Numbered from the stretch's first letter, positions 14,528 to 23,191 are shown. The stretch: 33,783 nucleotides of DNA from Pleomorphomonas sp. (GCA_029976075.1 JARKNW010000160.1:1-33783), one strand, 5' to 3'. Numbers and translations: made by a program. Notes: generated from the letters alone by a model not told the origin.

Positions 14528-14788
14528 ATGAGCATGGAATCGGCAGAATCGCAGGGCGGCGTCGCGGCGGGTGAACTGCGGCAGTTCATCGAACGCGTCG
14601 AGCGCCTCGAGGAAGAGAAGGCCGCGCTCCAGGACGACATCAAGGACGTGATGGCGGAGCTCAAGGGCCGCGGCTACGACGTCAAGGCGGTCAGAGCCAT
14701 CCTGAAGCTGCGCAAGCAGGATCCGGACGAGCGTCAGGAGGCGGAAGCCATCCTCGAACTCTACATGAACGCGCTTGGCATGGTCTGA
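14528..14788 (+). CDS. gapR: Nucleoid-associated protein GapR (DUF2312)
   Basis: An 86-residue helical protein. Residues about 14-54 form the long coiled coil ([20 protein letters not shown] onward). The second part, [18 protein letters not shown], is the most conserved stretch of the family and carries basic residues for DNA contact, followed by [18 protein letters not shown]. Known: in Caulobacter GapR forms clamps around overtwisted AT-rich DNA ahead of replication forks, stimulates topoisomerases and is needed for normal cell-cycle progression. The start ATG 14528 has AGGA 10 nt upstream and the N-terminal ten residues are disordered. The upstream neighbour is a formylglutamate amidohydrolase-family gene. 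Confidence 0.93.
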   Translation: MSMESAESQGGVAAGELRQFIERVERLEEEKAALQDDIKDVMAELKGRGYDVKAVRAILKLRKQDPDERQEAEAILELYMNALGMV

Positions 14789-14931
14789 CGGCGCCGATTG
14801 ACCTTCAGCGCCTGAGTATCTGCTTCGTCCCTTTTGCGTCGTTCTCTCTCGGAAGAGGCGGCGTATCCGGAAGGCGTTGCGTCGCAGGGCATTATTGCCA
14901 TGGCGGATGAGGCCTTGCCTCTTCTCTGCGC

Positions 14932-14960
14932 TTGACAGGCAATCGGGGCAGGCATAGCGT
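14932..14960 (+). promoter_or_regulatory. Promoter of the MFS transporter gene
   Basis: TTGACA (14932-14937), 17-nt spacer, TAGCGT (14955-14960). The expected start is about 14967, some 68 nt before the chosen ATG at 15035. Confidence 0.45.
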
Positions 14961-15034
14961 TCTGTATCGTTTCAAAAGGCGTCGTGCCGACCGCCGTCAT
15001 CGGTGGCGGACGGCGCCTTCTTCATGTGGATACC

Positions 15035-16216
15035 ATGACAGCCACATCCCCATCCGTTCCGGCAGCCATTCGGCGCGATCGGTTGACCTGGGCCGCCTAT
15101 CTGTCGCTTGCCCAGTTCACCTTCTTCCTGAACATCCAGGGGAACATCATCCCCTTCCTGAAGGATGAGTTCGACCTCAGCTACCGTGTGGTGACGCTGC
15201 ATCCGGCGGCGGTGGCGGCGGGGTTGATCGTCTGCGGTCTGTTCGGAGAACGACTGACCCGTCGATACGGGCGCCTCTGGTCGGTCGTGGTGGGTCTTTC
15301 GGGCATGGCGCTTGGGGCGCTGGCCATCATCGTCGCGCCGCATCCGGCCGTCAGCATCCTGGGCTGTTTCGTGATGGGGTCTGTCGGCTGCCTGGTCCTG
15401 ATCGTCACGCCAACCGTGCTTGCCGATTGGCACGGCGCCAACCGGTCGGTGGCGATCGGCGAGGCCAACGGCATCTCCTATGTCGCCTCGCTGACGGCGG
15501 CCATGGCGGTGGGGCTATTCGTCGCCATCGGTTTCGGTTGGCGGGCGGCCCTCTTCCTGGGCGTCGTTCTCGCCGGCTTGCTTCTTCTTTTCCTGCGTGG
15601 GGTTCCCATGCCGTCGGCGGCGCCCCAGGCTACGACCGAGGCCGGAAGGAGCGGCGGCGAGCGCTTGCCCGTGGCCTACTGGTTCTACTGGCTGACCATC
15701 ATCGCCTTCGTCGGCGTCGAGCAGTCGGTGCTGGTGTGGACAACGGAGTTCCTGACGAGAATCAAGGGCGTGCCGGTGGCTTCGGCCGCGATCACCGCCG
15801 GCGCCTTTTCCCTGGGCATGCTGGTGGGGCGCCTGTCGTCGGCCTTCGTTCTGACGCGGATCACGGCAACGCGGGCGCTCTATCTGTCGGCGATCGTGAC
15901 CGTGCCTGCCTTCTTCCTGTTCTGGGGCTCGCCGAGCCTGACGCTCGCGGTGATCGGCCTGTTCGCCTTGGGGCTCGGATGTGCGCTGCAATATCCCCTG
16001 ACGCTGACCAAGGCGATCGTCGCGGCCGGACCGTGCGGAGAGCTGGCAACGGCGCGCGCCTCGCTGGCCAGCGGTCTTTCCATTCTGATCATTCCCTGGG
16101 TGATCGGGGCGCTCGCCGACCACACCGGGCTATGGCTGGCCATGTCGGTGTTGCCAGTGTTTACCATCGTGGCCGTGGCTTTCCTGCTCGTCGGTGAGCG
16201 GGTCGCCCGTCACTGA
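15035..16216 (+). CDS. Major facilitator superfamily transporter
   Basis: A 393-residue inner-membrane protein with about twelve membrane segments in two six-helix halves, joined by a hydrophilic loop at about 205-225. The segment GERLTRRYGRLWS between helices 2 and 3 is the family's A-like motif. The second half begins WFYWLTIIAFVGVEQSVLVW. MFS carriers move small solutes using the proton gradient; nothing here fixes the substrate. Start ATG 15035 was chosen because earlier in-frame codons give a non-membrane, arginine-rich lead; the ribosome-binding site is weak (GTGGA). The stop codon directly abuts the stop of the convergent GH5 gene with no base between, so neither gene has room for a private terminator. 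Confidence 0.87.
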   Translation: MTATSPSVPAAIRRDRLTWAAYLSLAQFTFFLNIQGNIIPFLKDEFDLSYRVVTLHPAAVAAGLIVCGLFGERLTRRYGRLWSVVVGLSGMALGALAIIVAPHPAVSILGCFVMGSVGCLVLIVTPTVLADWHGANRSVAIGEANGISYVASLTAAMAVGLFVAIGFGWRAALFLGVVLAGLLLLFLRGVPMPSAAPQATTEAGRSGGERLPVAYWFYWLTIIAFVGVEQSVLVWTTEFLTRIKGVPVASAAITAGAFSLGMLVGRLSSAFVLTRITATRALYLSAIVTVPAFFLFWGSPSLTLAVIGLFALGLGCALQYPLTLTKAIVAAGPCGELATARASLASGLSILIIPWVIGALADHTGLWLAMSVLPVFTIVAVAFLLVGERVARH

Positions 16217-17485
16217 CTAATCCCCGGCAAGGCCAAGGGCTGCCTTCACCTTCGGCTCAAGCACCAGGGTCCGGGCGTCGCCGATCACCGAGAAGGCTTC
16301 GCCGGGCGTCGTGAGGCCGGCGGTGAACACCGCCCAGGCAAATCCCTGCCGCTCGGCGGCGGCGCGCGTCGCCTCGATGAGAGTAAGGCGCGCGGCCGGG
16401 TCGGCGCCGCCCTGATAGACGCCGAACTCGCCGAGCAGGATCCGACTGGCCGGAACGCCGTTCTCGGCTGCCCAGTCGCTCACTCGCTTGAAGTCGGCGG
16501 CAATGGTCGCCGGTCCGGCATCGGTGGCGCGGTAGTCGTCGAGCGCCTCGATCACCGCCGTGTCGAGAGCCTGACGATGTTGGGCGTCGGCGACGCCCTG
16601 GGCGACCCGCTGCCTGGCGTCGCGAAGCAGTTTTTTGCTTGCGGCGTCGTCGGCGAGGGCGGCCGGATAGGGGAGATGCGTGAGGTAGCGCGACGCGTCG
16701 TCGACCCAGGGGCGCCCGGCATGGCTCACTGCCATCGGCTCGTAATAGTGGAAGGTCCAGATGATGTTGGGATCACCGGCGAATGGCTTGGGGTCGAGGC
16801 GGATGAGGCCGTCTATGAGGCCGGATCGCCCGCCGGTCAGCACCAGCGTCAATGTGGGTGCGGCCGTCCGGGCGGCGTTTCTCAGGGCCGCGAGCTGCTT
16901 GGGCCAACGATCGGTGAGGACAAGATGGGAGCTCCAGTCCTGGTTGGGTTCGTTGATCGGTTCCAGAAGGGTGAGATCGGGCGGCAGAGCGGCGAGGCGA
17001 GCGGCAACGCGCGTGACGAGGCCAAGGTAACGATCCCATAGAGCCGGAGCGTGGTCGCTCGTGCCGAGCACGTCCTCGAGCCCTTCGGGACGATCGTCGT
17101 CGGCCGGCAGGAGGTGAAGATCGACGATCACGGCGAAGCCCTGCGCCTGAAGGCGTCTGGTTGCCGCCACGATGCGGTCGATCAGCGGGCCGGCGCCGTC
17201 GTCGCCTGCCCAGAGGAGGGCGGCGGAATCGATGTCGAGGCGGACGAAATCGAACCCTTCCGCCTTGAGACGGGCAAGCTGTCGGTCATCGACGCGTGCC
17301 ATCCAGTCGGGAAAGTTGGTCCGATCGAAATCAGCGGCCAGGAAGGCATCGCGTCCTGTCCAGGTCTGCCAGACTTCGAAGTTGATGCCGCGCTTCAGCG
17401 CTGGTGACGCGAGGACGCCCGAGGCGCCCGCGATCACGGCAAAGGCGAACGCCGCAAGCGACAGGACGCGACGACAACGGGGCAT
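16217..17485 (-). CDS. Secreted glycoside hydrolase family 5-like (cellulase-type) protein
   Basis: A 422-residue protein with a signal peptide (1-27, cleavage after VLA or LAS). The rest is a TIM-barrel glycosidase of clan A. Visible catalytic features are the acid/base glutamate in NEP (E179, in LLEPINEPNQDW), an aromatic-histidine loop TFHYYEP (H246) and the nucleophile glutamate in GEFGVY (E353). RLDIDSAALLW (82-92) and VDLHLLP (121-127) match earlier strands. Family members cut beta-1,4- or beta-1,3-glucans or mannans, sometimes the cell's own exopolysaccharide. The start ATG 17485 has an excellent AGGAGG 6 nt upstream. The substrate is unknown and no polysaccharide synthesis genes are nearby. 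Confidence 0.87.
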   Translation of the reverse strand: MPRCRRVLSLAAFAFAVIAGASGVLASPALKRGINFEVWQTWTGRDAFLAADFDRTNFPDWMARVDDRQLARLKAEGFDFVRLDIDSAALLWAGDDGAGPLIDRIVAATRRLQAQGFAVIVDLHLLPADDDRPEGLEDVLGTSDHAPALWDRYLGLVTRVAARLAALPPDLTLLEPINEPNQDWSSHLVLTDRWPKQLAALRNAARTAAPTLTLVLTGGRSGLIDGLIRLDPKPFAGDPNIIWTFHYYEPMAVSHAGRPWVDDASRYLTHLPYPAALADDAASKKLLRDARQRVAQGVADAQHRQALDTAVIEALDDYRATDAGPATIAADFKRVSDWAAENGVPASRILLGEFGVYQGGADPAARLTLIEATRAAAERQGFAWAVFTAGLTTPGEAFSVIGDARTLVLEPKVKAALGLAGD

Positions 17486-17675
17486 GGCAACCTCCTGGGC
17501 CTTTGTGGAAGGCCGGCGGCCGATCATGCCGGTATGGCATGCTCCACGCAACGACCAGTGCGGAAGTTGACGCTCTTCCGTCCGGCGCGCCGACGTGAGA
17601 GAAGGCGGCCAGTTCGATTATGATAAGAGTCCCGGCGCGGGCATTCGCTCGTCCGGCAATAGCGGCAGGCCTGTC

Positions 17676-18281
17676 ATGTTTCTCACCCTGGTCGACTTCG
17701 TCGGCTGCTTCGCCTTCGCCCTGAGTGGCGGTACGCGCGCCGTGGAACGGCGGCTCGATCCGTTCGGCATCGTCTTCCTGGCCTTCGTCGCGGCCACCTT
17801 CGGCGGAATCATCCGCGACGTGGTGATCGGTGCCGTGCCACCAGTGGCCTTTGCCACCTGGCATTACTTCGCCATTTCCTGCGCCGCCGGCTTCTGCTGC
17901 ATTTTCGCCTACCGTCAGATTGCCCGGCTCGCCGCGCCGGTGGCGGTGTTCGATGCCCTGGGGCTCGGGCTCTATGTGGTCGTCGGCACGCGCAAGGCGA
18001 TGGAGGCCGGCCTGTCGCCGCTGATGGCGGCCGTGCTCGGCATGATCACCGCGATCGGTGGCGGCATCGGCCGCGATATTCTGGCGGCGCAGACGCCCAT
18101 GGTGCTGCACAAGGAAATCTATGCGCTGGCGGCGTTGATCGGCGCCTTGATGGTGTCGATCGGCGATTACTACCACCTGCCGTCGGTGCCGGTGGCCATT
18201 GCCGGTGGCGGGCTGTCCATTCTGCTCCGCCTTGCCGCGATGCGCTGGGACTGGAACTTGCCGCCACCGGCCAGCCGCTGA
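17676..18281 (+). CDS. TRIC/UPF0126-family membrane protein (YicG/YadS-like)
   Basis: A 201-residue inner-membrane protein with about seven membrane segments made of two inverted repeats. Each repeat carries the family's glycine-rich kink, GGIIRDV (residues about 48-54) and GGGIGRDIL (about 128-136). Known: bacterial members are homologues of trimeric intracellular cation channels, and some are linked to glycine or cation transport. The start ATG 17676 has GGCAGG about 7 nt upstream; the frame is open further but that stretch is not membrane-like. It converges with the chemoreceptor gene, 33 bp from its stop. Confidence 0.87.
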   Translation: MFLTLVDFVGCFAFALSGGTRAVERRLDPFGIVFLAFVAATFGGIIRDVVIGAVPPVAFATWHYFAISCAAGFCCIFAYRQIARLAAPVAVFDALGLGLYVVVGTRKAMEAGLSPLMAAVLGMITAIGGGIGRDILAAQTPMVLHKEIYALAALIGALMVSIGDYYHLPSVPVAIAGGGLSILLRLAAMRWDWNLPPPASR

Positions 18282-18314
18282 TGCGCTGCCGGCCGATGAC
18301 GGAACGTCTCCCAC

Positions 18315-20339
18315 TCAGCCGGTGCGAATGTTGGACAGGAAGGTATCGACTTCCCGTCGCAGCGTATCGGACTGGTGTGCGAGATCGGTGGCGGCGGCCA
18401 GTACCTGGGTCGCAGCCCCCGAAGACTCGCTTGCCGCCTGGGTGATGCCGACCACGTTCTGCGACACCTGGTGAGTGCCGATCGAGGCCTGGCTGACGTT
18501 CTGGGCAATCTCGCTGGTCGCGGCGCCTTGCTGGTCGACGGCGGTGGCGATCGACGCAGCAATTCGGTTGAGATGCTCGATCACCCCGGTGATGGTGACG
18601 ATCGCCTCGGCCGACGATTGCGTGGAGGACTGGATTTCGCCGATCTGGCTCGAGATCTGCGACGTTGCCTTGGAAGTCTGATCCGCGAGCTGCTTCACCT
18701 CGGCGGCAACCACCGCAAAGCCCTTGCCAGCCTCGCCCGCCCGTGCCGCCTCGATGGTGGCGTTGAGGGCCAGGAGATTGGTCTGGCTGGCTATGCTGTC
18801 GATCAGGTTGACCACCTCGCCGATGCGGTTGGCGCTTTCGGCCAGCTCGCGCACCCGTGCTGCCGTCAGTTGGGCATCCTTGCTGGCCTTCGAGGCGACA
18901 ACGGTGCTCTCGTCGGCCTGCCGCTTGATTTCGGCGATCGAGGCCGCCAGTTCCTCGGCCGCCGCCGCGACGGTTTCGACGTTGGTGGACGCTTCCTCAG
19001 CTGCGCTTGCCACGGTGACCGACTGGGAGGAGACTTCCTCGGTCGCCGCCGACATCGACTGAGCTGCCGCCTGCAGCTGTGTCGAAGCGCCGACGACCAT
19101 TTCGACGACGCCGCCGACCGCCGTCTCGAAGGCGTCGGCCATTTCCTTCATTTCGACTTGGCGACGCGCCTCGGCCTCGGCCTTGGTGCGCTCCTGCTCG
19201 GCGCGCATGCGCTGGTTCTCCTCGAGGCTCTGCTTGAACACGTTGAGCGTGGCCGCCATCGTGCCGACTTCGTCGCTACGCCCGAGGCCGGGAACTTCGA
19301 CGCTGAGATCTCCTCCCGATATCTGCTGCATGGCCTTGGTGATCGAGACGATGGGACGTGACAGACTGCGGCCGATCAGCACGGAGAGCAGCACGCCGAG
19401 CAGCAAGCCGCCGGCAGCAAAGCTCCAGAGCGTGGTCGTGGTCGACGCCTCGGACGCCTCGGTATCGGACCTGATGGTCACCTGGTCCTCGTGGACGGCC
19501 GACTGAAAGCCGGTGAACTCGTCGGAAAGCTTGGCGACGACGGTGCGCATCTTGTCCGCCTGGTCTTCCATCCCACGCGACAGCGCCAGAACCTTGTCGA
19601 GTGTGTCGACATATTGCTTGGCGTGATCGCGAATGGCTCCGAGGCGATTTGCGAAGGCCGGCGGCGCGACGGTCAGGGCTTCCTTGAAGGCCGCATCGGC
19701 TTCCGCGAAGGCTTTGACGGCATTCTTGTCGGCTTCGGCCTCGGTTCCGGCCGTGGCCTTGGTGGCGAAGATGCGGCCGGTCAGAATGAAGCGCAGCGCC
19801 TTTTCCGAAGATGCCGTGACGACCGTGCCTTGCCCGGCTTCCTCGATGACGGCTTCAAGATCGGTCCGAAGCGAGACGCCGAGCGGGTTGAGCGTTTCAT
19901 CGGTCAGGCGTTTGACCTCGTCGCGGGTCTTCATGAGTTCGGCGAGCATGCCATCGTAATTTTCGAAGCTGGACTGCATGGCTCTGAGATGGTCGAGCTG
20001 CTCGTTGTCTCGGGTTGCCTTGAGGCTTCCGTCGAGGGCGGCGCGCATGGCCGAGGCTTTCTCGACGACTGCCGCTTCGGTATCGGGAAGCGAGGTGTAG
20101 ACCACTTCTCTGGCGGCCCTCCGGTACTCCAGGAAACTCGCCTGAACCGTGTTGGCCTTGTCAATGACATCGATTTGGGAAAACAGCGTCCCGATGGCAT
20201 TTCCAATGCTGGACAAACCTTTGAGGGACATGCCGGCGGTAAGCGCCAGGATTACGAGAATAGCGGCAAAGCCAAGGGCGATGCGGGTAGAAATGGTTAT
20301 TGAACGCCGTGTTCGAGGCGTCTGTGACTGCGTATGCAT
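18315..20339 (-). CDS. Methyl-accepting chemotaxis protein with large helical sensor domain
   Basis: A 674-residue transmembrane chemoreceptor. TM1 spans about 19-37, the periplasmic region about 40-303 is all-helical and, at about 260 residues, has the size of an HBM (helical bimodular) sensor, TM2 is about 304-323, HAMP about 324-377 ([20 protein letters not shown]), and the cytoplasmic signalling coil follows. The hairpin tip has [20 protein letters not shown] and the adjacent [17 protein letters not shown], which bind CheA and CheW. There is no C-terminal CheR-docking pentapeptide; the protein ends [11 protein letters not shown] sensors known from pseudomonads bind organic acids; the ligand here is unknown. 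No che genes are nearby, so it is an orphan receptor. AGGAGG lies 11 nt before the start. A CtrA-like box lies upstream. Confidence 0.93.
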   Translation of the reverse strand: MHTQSQTPRTRRSITISTRIALGFAAILVILALTAGMSLKGLSSIGNAIGTLFSQIDVIDKANTVQASFLEYRRAAREVVYTSLPDTEAAVVEKASAMRAALDGSLKATRDNEQLDHLRAMQSSFENYDGMLAELMKTRDEVKRLTDETLNPLGVSLRTDLEAVIEEAGQGTVVTASSEKALRFILTGRIFATKATAGTEAEADKNAVKAFAEADAAFKEALTVAPPAFANRLGAIRDHAKQYVDTLDKVLALSRGMEDQADKMRTVVAKLSDEFTGFQSAVHEDQVTIRSDTEASEASTTTTLWSFAAGGLLLGVLLSVLIGRSLSRPIVSITKAMQQISGGDLSVEVPGLGRSDEVGTMAATLNVFKQSLEENQRMRAEQERTKAEAEARRQVEMKEMADAFETAVGGVVEMVVGASTQLQAAAQSMSAATEEVSSQSVTVASAAEEASTNVETVAAAAEELAASIAEIKRQADESTVVASKASKDAQLTAARVRELAESANRIGEVVNLIDSIASQTNLLALNATIEAARAGEAGKGFAVVAAEVKQLADQTSKATSQISSQIGEIQSSTQSSAEAIVTITGVIEHLNRIAASIATAVDQQGAATSEIAQNVSQASIGTHQVSQNVVGITQAASESSGAATQVLAAATDLAHQSDTLRREVDTFLSNIRTG

Positions 20340-20911
20340 GATCGTCTCTTCCTCCTGCGGCCAAATAAAAGTCCAACTTCAGGTAGAGTGAGGCGTTCTT
20401 GCGACTCGACTCCGTTGGATCTCGTAATATTTCGATTCAAAGTGGTTAACGAAGTTATAATGTCTAATAATATGCTTCGTTCTCCATGTATTTGTCTTTT
20501 GGAAAACGAATGTTCCTCTTTATGCTAATCAAGAATTGTCGAAAGTATTAGCTACTTATATTTATAACTAGATGGACTTCGTGGGGGATATCCCTAAAGC
20601 ATCGATGGCTTAGAGAAAGAATTTTTCTAGTTAAATATTAACTGGTTGCTTGGGCTGGCGGCGTGGCGATCTATCTAGGCAACTTTCACAGTGTGATAAT
20701 TGTTCGTGTTCTCGCCATTTTTGTAGAAAATATCCGTTGGTTCGCAACGTTATCGAAAAAGTGGCGAACTGGTGCGGATCGCTTCATGGTGAGAACGATG
20801 CGCGGGAGCCTTGGCCAAGCCGCTGCATCGGCCGGCCGCGATGACGTCAAGCGCGTGCAACCGGTCAACCTGCGTAACTGGCCGGGAGGGCTTTAAGCTT
20901 GCGCCGCGGTG
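20340..20911. other. AT-rich intergenic island between chemoreceptor and tRNA-Val
   Basis: About 570 bases; positions 20420-20660 and 20690-20760 are much richer in A/T than the rest of the window. It holds a candidate CtrA-like site (20444-20460), and a perfect inverted repeat AGTTAA-ATA-TTAACT (20629-20643). Short open frames here lack ribosome-binding sites and family resemblance, so no gene is called. Confidence 0.4.
20444..20460 (-). promoter_or_regulatory. Candidate CtrA-type binding site upstream of the chemoreceptor
   Basis: On the minus strand TTAT, 7 nt, TTAACC, one mismatch from the CtrA consensus TTAA-N7-TTAACC. A TATTAC that could be a -10 box begins 14 nt downstream, placing the site at a -35 position about 105 bp before the chemoreceptor start. 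CtrA control of motility genes is usual in alphaproteobacteria; binding here is inferred. Confidence 0.35.
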
Positions 20912-20937
20912 AAAACGAAAATGGCGCCGAAGCGCCA
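20912..20937 (-). terminator. Terminator of tRNA-Val
   Basis: On the minus strand TGGCGC, loop TTCG, GCGCCA (20937-20922), followed by TTTTCGTTTT. It starts 24 nt after the tRNA 3' end. Confidence 0.8.
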
Positions 20938-20960
20938 ATTCATTGAAACTCTGGAACGGA

Positions 20961-21035
<75 letters not shown>

Positions 21036-21078
21036 GTTTCCATTTTTGCGGGGCCACCTCATCGGCGGCGTGGGCGGG

Positions 21079-21107
21079 GATATAGCGTCCTTTCCCTCCC
21101 CACGCAA
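21079..21107 (-). promoter_or_regulatory. Promoter of tRNA-Val
   Basis: On the minus strand TTGCGT (21107-21102), 17-nt spacer, TATATC (21084-21079). The start is predicted near 21072, about 37 nt before the mature tRNA. Confidence 0.6.
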
Positions 21108-21186
21108 GGGGCTAAAGACGCTTTTCCGAATTCCCCTTCAACCCTTTGACGAAGAAGCCATTTCCAGTGGAAAACTGCGCCTGTCT

Positions 21187-21549
21187 TCAGGCGGCGGCCA
21201 ACATCTTCTCGACCTCGCGCACGAGATCCTTGAGATGGAACGGCTTGGACAGCACCTTGGCATCCTTGGGCGCCTGGCTGTCGGGGTTGAGAGCCACGGC
21301 CGCAAAGCCAGTGATGAACATGATCTTGAGGTCGGGGTCGAGCTCGGTCGCCCGGCGAGCCAGCTCGATGCCGTCCATCTCGGGCATCACGATATCGGTC
21401 AGAAGCAGCGTGAAGGGTTCTTCGCGCAGACGTTCGTAGGCGCTCCGGCCATTGTCGTAGGAAACAACGTCGTAGCCGGCATTGGCGAGCGCCTTGGCCA
21501 GGAAACGGCGCATGTCGTTGTCGTCTTCGGCCAGGAGAATACGGTTCAT
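21187..21549 (-). CDS. cpdR: Response regulator CpdR
   Basis: A 120-residue stand-alone receiver domain. The acidic pocket is E8, D9 and D10, the phospho-acceptor is D52 (LLLTDIVMPEMDG), with T80 (FITG) and K102 (LSKPF). The stretch GFAAVALNPDSQAPKDAKVL is characteristic of CpdR rather than of other single-domain regulators. Known: unphosphorylated CpdR docks to ClpXP at the cell pole and primes degradation of cell-cycle substrates, including CtrA pathway proteins; the CckA-ChpT relay phosphorylates it. In rhizobia CpdR1 is needed for symbiotic differentiation. The start is ATG 21549. It is divergent from a formylglutamate amidohydrolase-family gene. The protein ends KMLAAA; whether that tail is a degradation signal cannot be told. 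Confidence 0.93.
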   Translation of the reverse strand: MNRILLAEDDNDMRRFLAKALANAGYDVVSYDNGRSAYERLREEPFTLLLTDIVMPEMDGIELARRATELDPDLKIMFITGFAAVALNPDSQAPKDAKVLSKPFHLKDLVREVEKMLAAA

Positions 21550-21922
21550 TTGCGGTTCCGGTCAGATGAGAAGCGGCGTCGGGCCGCACGATAATCCAAC
21601 TATCTCACAAGAGCACCGATACGGTAAACTTGTGGTTAGCGGCCCGAGTTTTGGGCTATTTTCCCCTGTGTAGAACTTTTCAGGGGGGCGTTCAAACCCC
21701 GTAGTGGAGCGAATTTGACTTTTGGATTTCGGAGGGACGCGCGGGGTGCCAGGCTAAATTGCAGCCTGCTTTCACGATCCGCGCGGAAGGTCTGAATACT
21801 CATCAGCCACCTAGGCAATGGACAGGTTTGGCAAAACAGGGCAAATTCCAGAATCAGGAGTGCAGAAGCCCTGTTTTCGGCTGCCAACGGGCCGAACGAG
21901 CGGCTCTACGGACTGGAGAAGG
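21550..21922. other. Divergent intergenic region between cpdR and the second amidohydrolase gene
   Basis: About 373 bases. On the minus strand CTAA-N7-TTTACC (21639-21623) is a degenerate CtrA-like box (two mismatches) with GATAGT 18 nt downstream as a possible -10 for cpdR. A hairpin CCCCTG (21663-21668) with CAGGGG (21681-21686) has a 12-nt loop. An open frame runs upstream of 21923 to 21818, but its translation is not family-like. Confidence 0.35.
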
Positions 21923-22819
21923 ATGCGCGTCGTCACCGATTTCCGCTCGGAACCGCCCTTCGAGATTCTGTCCCCCGTGGAGCAGACTCATCCTTTCGTC
22001 TTCAACTCACCACACTCGGGCGCTGCCTACCCTGAGGACTTCCTGGCCGCGAGCCGGCTGGATCGCCGTCGTATCCGCCTGTCGGAAGATGCGCATGTGG
22101 ACAAGCTGTTCATGCACGTCGTCACCGCTGGCGCCCCCCTCCTCAGGGCGCATTTCCCGCGCGCCTATCTCGACGTCAACCGCGAGCCTTACGAGCTTGA
22201 CCCGCGCATGTTCGACGGCCGGCTGCCGGCCTTTGCCAACGTGCGTTCCATCCGGGTCGCCGGCGGGCTTGGAACGGTGCCGCGCGTCATCTCCGAAAGC
22301 GAGGAGATCTACGCCGGGACGATGCCAGTCGAGGCGGCGCTCGACCGCATCGAAACGCTGTACAAGCCCTATCATGCCGCGCTGACGCGTCTCCTGGCCC
22401 AGACGCACGTGCGGTTCGGCCGCGCCGTGCTGGTCGACTGTCATTCGATGCCGTCGTCGGTGAGAGGGCAGGATGCCAAGGGGCGTTCGGATTTCGTGCT
22501 CGGCGACCGCCACGGAACCTCAGCGTCGCGGGCGTTGATCGACCACGCCGCCGGTGCGCTTTCGGCGCTCGGCTACAAGGTGGCGATCAACCGGCCCTAT
22601 GCCGGCGGTTTCATCACCGAACACTACGGCCGGCCAGCCAAGGGGCTGCACGCCCTGCAGATCGAAATCAACCGGTCGCTCTACATGGACGAACGGACGC
22701 TCGAACCGCATGCCGGCTTCGTACGCCTCAGCGCCGAACTGGCCGACTTCATCGACGGGTTGATGAGGCTGTCGCTCGAGGTGGTCTGTCCCTCTCCCGG
22801 TCGCTTCGCGGCGGAATGA
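21923..22819 (+). CDS. N-formylglutamate amidohydrolase family protein (paralogue 2)
   Basis: A 298-residue member of the same family as the gene at 13621 but of clearly different sequence and slightly longer. Candidate metal and substrate residues lie in FNSPHSGAAYP (about 27-37), DVNREPYELDP, VLVDCHSMPSS and LQIEINRSLYMDE near residue 245. The start ATG 21923 follows GGAGAAGG closely; earlier in-frame starts add a non-conserved lead. Families of this type deformylate N-formylglutamate, but no hut genes are near. It is divergent from cpdR and is followed by a minus-strand small RNA and hisN-type gene; from memory, a similar order occurs around cpdR1 in Sinorhizobium. Confidence 0.87.
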   Translation: MRVVTDFRSEPPFEILSPVEQTHPFVFNSPHSGAAYPEDFLAASRLDRRRIRLSEDAHVDKLFMHVVTAGAPLLRAHFPRAYLDVNREPYELDPRMFDGRLPAFANVRSIRVAGGLGTVPRVISESEEIYAGTMPVEAALDRIETLYKPYHAALTRLLAQTHVRFGRAVLVDCHSMPSSVRGQDAKGRSDFVLGDRHGTSASRALIDHAAGALSALGYKVAINRPYAGGFITEHYGRPAKGLHALQIEINRSLYMDERTLEPHAGFVRLSAELADFIDGLMRLSLEVVCPSPGRFAAE

Positions 22820-22920
22820 TCGGTGCCGGTCGTCCGGCCGACGATCGCGCTCCCCCCCAATCTTTGAAACGTTTCGGATGTTGCGCCTCTGGCGCTGCCC
22901 TGTCTTACGGGCTAGTCTCA

Positions 22921-23013
22921 AAAGAAAAGGGGCCGTCGCATAAGCGGCGGCCCAAGTCTTAGGGAGGAAACGCCCAAGGAGGGCGGACAGCACAGAAGCC
23001 TGCGCTGTACCCC
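22921..23013 (-). ncRNA. Trans-acting small RNA resembling the suhB/MmgR (alpha-r8) family
   Basis: A transcript of about 93 nt is predicted on the minus strand. Hairpin one has a 9-bp stem, ACAGCGCAG with CTGTGCTGT, loop GCTT (23008-22987). Hairpin two is CGCCC-TCCTT-GGGCG (22985-22971), with a pyrimidine loop. Then comes a single-stranded stretch with TTTCCTCCC, able to pair with ribosome-binding sites. It ends in a 10-bp terminator stem (22953-22930, loop TTAT) and TTTTCTTT. This three-hairpin layout with an exposed CCUCC motif, beside an inositol-monophosphatase-fold gene, is what I know of the Rfam suhB family, which includes Sinorhizobium MmgR, an Hfq-dependent RNA linked to polyhydroxybutyrate storage. 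Family membership is from recall, not a covariance search. Confidence 0.75.
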
Positions 23014-23016
23014 ATT

Positions 23017-23045
23017 AAAATGCCGACTTTCGTCTTATTGGTCAA
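23017..23045 (-). promoter_or_regulatory. Promoter of the small RNA
   Basis: On the minus strand TTGACC (23045-23040), 17-nt spacer, CATTTT (23022-23017), or a 19-nt spacer to TTTTAA (23020-23015). Either places the start at about 23008-23013, just before the first hairpin. Confidence 0.5.
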
Positions 23046-23191
23046 CCCCTCGCGGTAGAAGGTTGCGGCTTGACTCGCGTTTTAGTGGGGGATGAAGCCG
23101 CTGACAATCGGGGCGGTCAGAGAATGAAAAGGCGCATTTCTTTGAATCCAAAAATAAAAACAACGGCCTGAGACGACAGTCAAGGCACAGT

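Noticed and set aside
18375..19361. A 328-residue frame antisense to the chemoreceptor signalling domain
   Set aside because: Repeat-like composition comes from the heptad pattern of the chemoreceptor on the other strand.
20663..20896. A 77-residue frame in the AT-rich island
   Set aside because: GTG start without a ribosome-binding site and no recognisable sequence features.
21663..21686. CCCCTG/CAGGGG hairpin as a terminator
   Set aside because: 12-nt loop, 6-bp stem and no T-run on either strand, and no gene ends nearby.
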